Below, one piece after another: positions 62,397 through 64,000 of a stretch of DNA of 64,000 bases. Origin of the DNA: Populus alba (Eukaryota; Streptophyta; Magnoliopsida; Malpighiales; Salicaceae). The stretch lies in the NCBI RefSeq assembly GCF_005239225.2, contig NC_133293.1, positions 20,056,333 through 20,120,332 of the forward strand. Reading direction: 5' to 3'. The notes beneath the pieces are model-generated. The model saw nothing but the letters and a program-made list of their open reading frames with translations. It was not told the DNA's origin and ran no database searches. The translations under genes and the position numbers were made by a program. How positions within the stretch are numbered: the first letter of the stretch is position 1; every line of letters starts with the position of its first letter.

Positions 62397-64000
62397 CTAT
62401 CTTCCTACGTTGTCGCTACTTGCATCTGAAAGAATCGTTAACCTTCTAGCTGTCTTCAAAAACTCACTGCACAACAATCAGAAGTACAATCTATGAACAA
62501 ACTGTATAACGATGAAACAAGCCGAAAATGTTGTAATATGGAAAAAAAAAAAATTGAAATGAAAATACCTAAAGGGTTCATCTCCGGCGTGCTTGGTGGC
62601 GCCAGCTGCATTCCGGTAAAGCACATTGCTCAGCATCTCTGAACTCTCAATGCCAAACATATTAACCAACTTTCTGTGCAGCTCTTCATATGAACCAAGG
62701 ACTGATAGGTCAAGGGTTCGACCCACATCCTCTGATTCCATGAACACCTTGCAATGACCGGCCTCCAGGCCAAGATCAGTTTTTTGGTAATCTTTGTACC
62801 AAGGACACTTCCCACCTGAAGAATTTTCCAGCGGACCATTCTGTTGTGACGCAGAACCACCAGAACCATCTGAAATTGCCTTCCCTGGATGTCCATCTGA
62901 TGAACTGTTTGCATTTGTATCACCCGAGCAGCTTTGAGAACTCTGCTGATCGGTGACAATGAGCTGACCAAACAATAAAATGTGGGGTGTCTTAGTGTCA
63001 CTGCTTTCCTTCATACCCTGTGAGGAATTTCCCATTGTCAGCAAGCAAGAAATACTCTCACTGTTTTGAGTATTGCCAACGAAGTTACTATTGGAGATTC
63101 TAGAAGGAGGGGCAGCACGATCAAGCCGCTGAAAATCAACCGGGAACAGCCCCGCCTGCAGTTTGTTGAAGTGGAGATCCGAAGAAGATAGTCCAAATTG
63201 AGCATGCCTGGCTCCCTGTATGCCTGCAGGAATGTTATCTGAGACACAGCATAAGGGACTGTTCGATCTAAGAGGGTTGCCAGTAAATGACGGCATTGGG
63301 ATTTGACCAAGTAAGGGAAAATCCGGGGGTTGTGGAAGCCTCAACTTCTTTCTTGGGGGTGAGAAGGGTGATAGGTGGATGGCTGGCATGTTTGATACCA
63401 ATTCAACCAACCATGGGCTCACACGCTTTACATTATGGAGTAGATCTGGCTCATCCCATGCTACCTGACAAATGACAACATGAAAGAACATATAGTCAGG
63501 AAAATAATGATCAAAATGAAGAGATTCAAGCCCAAGGGGGGGCATTTGCAACGTGCTCTTATTGATGAATGTGTATTAGCTACATTCTTCCTATCGCTTG
63601 CAAGCAACTAAACTAAGAAAATAGCAGGACATCCACAAAGACAACAATTTTGCTATCAACGAGTGACAATAGCAGGACATCTAGCATCTTGGACTTTAAC
63701 TGAGCACTTTCAGATTCACCGATCCAACTACAACATCATTCGTTGCCCAGATTCAACAATTACATGCAAATATATCACTCCACATCAACATTAAATCAAA
63801 CAGGTAACAGGAAAAAGAAAAAAGGAAAAAAAGGCACTGAGTGTTGACGATCTACAAGTACAAAATTCCACATCCAAAATTGAGATTCACAGTACCTGCA
63901 GAAGCCGCCAGGGAGAATTGGGCCAGCGGATGGGGTCAGCAACCTGAACAGAAGATATAGTTCCCATGAACCAGCTAATCCGAGACGAATCCTCGGTCTC
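62397..64000 (-). CDS. ARF: Auxin response factor, ARF10/ARF16 type (3' part)
   Basis: The 5' end lies beyond the right edge. Exons seen: 64000-63896 (end of the ARF domain, SSVQVADPIRWPNSPWRLLQ), 63464-62569 and 62466-62397, joined in phase. ARFs bind AuxRE DNA and set auxin-responsive transcription; this clade is generally repressive. Signatures: VAWDEPDLLHNVKRVSPWLV, SPPRKKLRLPQPPDFPL, HILLFGQLI (LFG-type repression-like motif), and a C-terminal PB1-like segment CKVFMESEDVGRTLDLSVLG with SYEELHRKLVNMFGIE, DEPF then SEFLKTARRLTILSD. The PB1 lysine face is visible, while the distal part is short, as is usual for the clade. A miR160 site sits in the second exon listed. Confidence 0.93.
63205..63225 (-). 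promoter_or_regulatory. miR160 target site in the ARF mRNA
   Basis: The plus strand here equals mature miR160 in 20 of 21 positions (T instead of A at the 3'-most base). The minus-strand transcript is therefore almost perfectly complementary. It codes for AGIQGARHAQ, the place where ARF10/16/17 are cut by miR160 in other plants. Confidence 0.95.

Overview
The window is nuclear DNA of a flowering plant. Genes are intron-rich with GT-AG splice sites, intergenic DNA is very AT-rich and full of short repeats, and the protein families are plant ones: a PIP2 aquaporin, a miR160-targeted auxin response factor, a WPP-domain-associated protein and a plastid-type GNAT. The style of the genes and of the AT-rich repeats suggests a woody dicot, perhaps poplar or willow. 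That assignment is inference, since I could run no search. Exon coordinates below come from reading splice sites by eye and checking that phases add up.

Layout. At 0-5.4 kb there is a lone exon of an unrecognised gene, a dead protein-disulfide-isomerase fragment, and a four-exon WAP gene on the minus strand. At 5.5-14.9 kb lies a direct tandem segmental duplication (about 4.3 kb, then about 5.0 kb). Each unit holds WAP 5' flanking sequence, one intronless monoacylglycerol-lipase-like gene, and the 3' end of a small membrane-protein gene whose fuller copy continues to 15.7 kb. The second unit carries a solo-LTR-like insert just upstream of the lipase start codon. At 16.2-17.8 kb is a plus-strand gene for a YqaJ/lambda-exonuclease-type nuclease with a possible mitochondrial leader, followed by an uncertain multi-exon gene.

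At 22.7-25.7 kb is a complete four-exon PIP2 aquaporin (minus). About 8 kb of apparently gene-free DNA follows. At 33.7-37.6 kb is a seven-exon DCP2 mRNA-decapping enzyme (minus). At 40.9-43.1 kb is a three-exon GNAT acetyltransferase (plus), convergent with an 18-exon phosphohexomutase-family gene (43.97-49.69 kb, minus). At 53.7 kb is an intact single-exon UBL5. At 57-58 kb are weak unidentified open frames. The right edge (62.4-64.0 kb, minus) is the 3' end of an ARF10/16-type auxin response factor with its miR160 site.

The genes are not an operon and share no obvious pathway. The most interesting structures are the tandem duplication with a sense-oriented LTR placed as a possible new promoter, the dispersed roughly 170-190 bp AT-rich element family, a 23-bp-arm inverted repeat at 49.9 kb, and the phage-type nuclease. 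I see no CRISPR array and recognised no rRNA or tRNA gene.
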